From the NCBI GenBank assembly GCA_963575745.1, contig CAUYUJ010000758.1, forward strand, positions 45,199 to 109,198: a DNA stretch of 64,000 bases. Direction: 5' to 3'. Source of the stretch: Prorocentrum cordatum (taxonomy: Eukaryota; Sar; Dinophyceae; Prorocentrales; Prorocentraceae). Shown in pieces: positions 62,207 to 64,000 of the stretch. The notes beneath the pieces are model-generated. The model searched no databases. It saw only the letters and a program-made list of their open reading frames with translations, and was not told the DNA's origin. Numbering within the stretch: position 1 is the first letter of the stretch; every line of letters begins with the position of its first letter. Both the position numbers and the translations under genes were made by a program.

Positions 62207-63099
62207 GGTTGGTTATCTTCGCCATTATCTGGTTTGCGCTGGGAGCGGCAATCGGACACATGCGCCGAGGAGATAAATAGCACCGATGGGCAATCACATG
62301 GCCCATGCTGGGACCCCCAAGGCAACGTACCCTTTTTCGCGAGTACGTCTACGAGGTCAATGCGCGGCTTAACGTCACGAGTGGACGCATGACGCCACAA
62401 GCCCAAGCAGCCGCCATACAACGCGGCCTGGGCGGCCTGGCGAGGACACTCGCCATGAGGGTACCACCTGACATCATAGACTATGGTGCGGACATCGATG
62501 GTGCCCACACCGACCCAGTAACATACATTATGTTCTTCCTAAGCATGAAGTTCGAACGCCTGGAAGATGAGCGCCAGCTCACCTCAGGCACTCAGCTCGT
62601 CGACTTTCATGTGCCTCACGCAGAACGAATCGACGTAACCCTTACTCGGTTCGAAATGGCCCGTCTTGAGGCACAATCGGTGGGCTTTGACCTTCCCGAC
62701 TTCCAACTGCCCACGACTATCCTATTCCGCGCCCTAGGCGTTGGTAACCAGCGAGCCATGCAACTCTCACAACCACTCAACCACCAAATGCCCCGAACAC
62801 AACAACAGCATGACGAACTGTGTGAGAGGATGCGCTCGATAGGCCATCTGTCAACACGGTATCCTGGCAACGTAGGATCAGTGTTTGGAAGGGGAAGGGG
62901 GACTGGCAGTGGAAATTTCTATACCACCTTAAACAGTGAAGCTCAGCCTGGCAACGGGCCCTCAAACATATGGGCCAACGATCCCGGAGAATCTACTGCC
63001 ATACTAGCAGTGGATCGATCACAACCAAGCTGGGCAAGAGCCCTCCTCCTAGAGAACCTCAGCCTCACCGCTCTCTATGGGGAGAAGCGAACCCCCTAA
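62207..63099 (+). CDS. gag: Copia Gag, N-terminal part, frameshifted
   Basis: The frame opens after a stop at 62,204-62,206 and reads PCWDPQGNVPF up to a T5 run at 62,333-62,337. The other side of that run continues REYVYEVNARLNVTSGRM in the frame that ends at the stop 63,097-63,099. Family blocks follow: GGLARTLAMRVPPDII, DPVTYIMFFLSMKFERLEDE, RIDVTLTRFEMARLEA, TTILFRALGVGN, QPLNHQMPRTQQQHDELCER and MRSIGH. These match the Gag of dinoflagellate Copia elements as I know them. Gag would assemble the particle that packages element RNA. The first in-frame ATG downstream of the shift is at 62,305, but WDPQGN upstream shows that the protein starts earlier. Confidence 0.8.
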
Positions 63100-64000
63100 A
63101 CGACTGTGTAGCCACCTGCCTGGGTAGCGACGATTTCGACGCAGGCACCGACGCCGACGCGATATCATCAGATGGCATCGACCCACTAGACTGGTCAGAT
63201 ATCATGCAAATGGAAGGTGATAATCAGCGTGCCGAGCATCTATGTTGGTTATTACAACAAGCAAAGCGTAGGTGGAGGAGGTTCACACGAAAACCAGTGC
63301 GTCGTGTTAGGAGGAGGGCACGGAGGAGCTTCAAAGGAAAAGGCACAGGCAAACGGGGTCGCCGAAGGTTGAACGGACGAGGCATCGCGGCTTTCCTCCA
63401 GAGGCTTTCGGATGATCAGTATGATGAGATATTCTTCGGGGGAAAAGGCTTTGGAAAAGGCCGCAGGGGAACCTCCGGCAAATGCAAAGGCAGGCGGGGG
63501 AACCCGCGAGGCAGAGACGGCCAGATCTTGAAGTGCCATGAATGTGATAGCACCGATCACCTTGTGAAGGACTGTCCAGTGAAAGGGTATGGAAAGGGTA
63601 GATCGTCCGAAGTCCATTTAGGCTCAAGTGAACCTGCCGTTGAGTTTCTGAGCCTCCAAGACTTCGGGGCTGCGGAACATGTACTTTTCACTTGGGTCCG
63701 TAACATGGACACTCTGGACGAGATCGAGGCGCGCGGCCATGGGCCCCACGCGCACTACCTCGAGTACCTCCGCAGGTTCGTTTTCGGAGCCATCGAGCTC
63801 GCGCCTGTGGAGAACGGAACGCTGGGAAACCAGCCCTTTTCTTTCTTCGACTGGACGTTCGGCAATCCAGGTAACATCATGGCCTACGAGAGCAGCGACG
63901 AGGACGTCACTGTTGAGGCTTCACCTTCGGAGGTCGAGCACAACCTTCGACGGCAATCTGACCTCATGCCTGGAAACAGGCCTACTCCAGTGTATCCGCC
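63093..64000 (+). CDS. Copia Gag C-terminus with zinc knuckle, into Pol (partial)
   Basis: This frame is open for 302 codons to the window end, with no start codon of its own. It begins PLNDCVATCLGSDDFDAGTD just after the stop of the preceding frame and contains a strongly basic Arg/Lys/Gly region (RRWRRFTRKPVRRVRRRARR, about 63,267-63,326). It then has the CCHC knuckle CHECDSTDHLVKDC (63,534-63,575), spacing C-x2-C-x4-H-x4-C as in retroelement nucleocapsids. Acidic sequence (ESSDEDVTVEASPSEVEHNL) follows. The protease active site is not reached. Joining with Gag requires a single frame change in the C5 run at 63,092-63,096. Confidence 0.8.

Larger units (their letters stand above)
62207..64000 (+). 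mobile_element. Copia-like LTR retrotransposon, 5' part
   Basis: A Gag region with dinoflagellate Copia motifs and a CCHC knuckle occupies the last 1.8 kb and is still open at the window end. Protease, integrase, RT and RNase H would lie downstream. Two frame changes (T5 run at 62,333-62,337 and C5 run at 63,092-63,096) both coincide with homopolymers, so they may be sequencing errors and the element may be intact. Confidence 0.85.

Noticed and set aside
62089-62280. Small membrane-segment frame upstream of Gag
   Set aside because: It overlaps the region where Gag sequence is already recognisable in another frame and lacks independent support.

Overview
The window looks like nuclear DNA of a dinoflagellate, most likely a GC-rich lineage such as Prorocentrum. 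That assignment is inferred from base composition, from the style of the retroelements (a LINE with a C-terminal RNase H, and a Copia Gag carrying the LARTLAM and PRTQ motifs), from a broken copy of a gene family that I recall as multicopy in dinoflagellates, and from the very high load of CCT/GGA microsatellites and degenerate TTGGGGCC arrays. No intact host protein-coding gene could be supported. The protein-coding content is two retroelement fragments, one at each edge, and one broken gene copy at 10.5-11.6 kb. One tRNA-like gene of bacterial/organellar histidine type lies at 18.6 kb.

Layout. 0.2-6.5 kb: a decayed LINE (ORF1-like region, APE endonuclease, reverse transcriptase, RNase H, cysteine/histidine tail) broken by many frameshifts, with active-site residues lost in three enzymatic domains. 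6.6-9.66 kb: microsatellites, a 58-bp-arm hairpin and dispersed repeats. 9,657-17,536: a stretch bounded by about 34-bp inverted repeats with a 19-bp palindrome repeated just inside both ends. It contains the broken gene copy and two copies of a 1.83-kb cassette made of 89-bp satellite units; the second cassette sits at a definable point inside a 119-bp tandem repeat. 18.5-27 kb: the tRNA and a dense set of short foldback (MITE-like) elements. 27-39 kb: repeats and microsatellites around a 100-N assembly gap. 39.7-42.2 kb: a duplicated compound unit of TATG-rich DNA plus a roughly 65-bp minisatellite. 43.8-48.7 kb: more foldback elements. 49-57 kb: strand-switching GGA/CCT satellite, 75-80-bp minisatellites and a four-fold compound block ending in GTC arrays. 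58-61.5 kb: TTGGGGCC arrays and further dispersed repeat copies. 62.2-64 kb: the 5' part of a Copia-like element, with Gag and a CCHC zinc knuckle, running off the window.

The unifying theme is nested repeats. At least ten repeat families occur two to five times inside this single window, several with clear terminal inverted repeats, and some sit edge to edge. The most notable recurrent architecture is a module (conserved 40-bp core, then a GGA tract, then a TTGGGGCC array) seen three times in the same order. All alignments were made by eye, so identity levels are approximate. Family-level statements rest on recognised motifs and not on searches.
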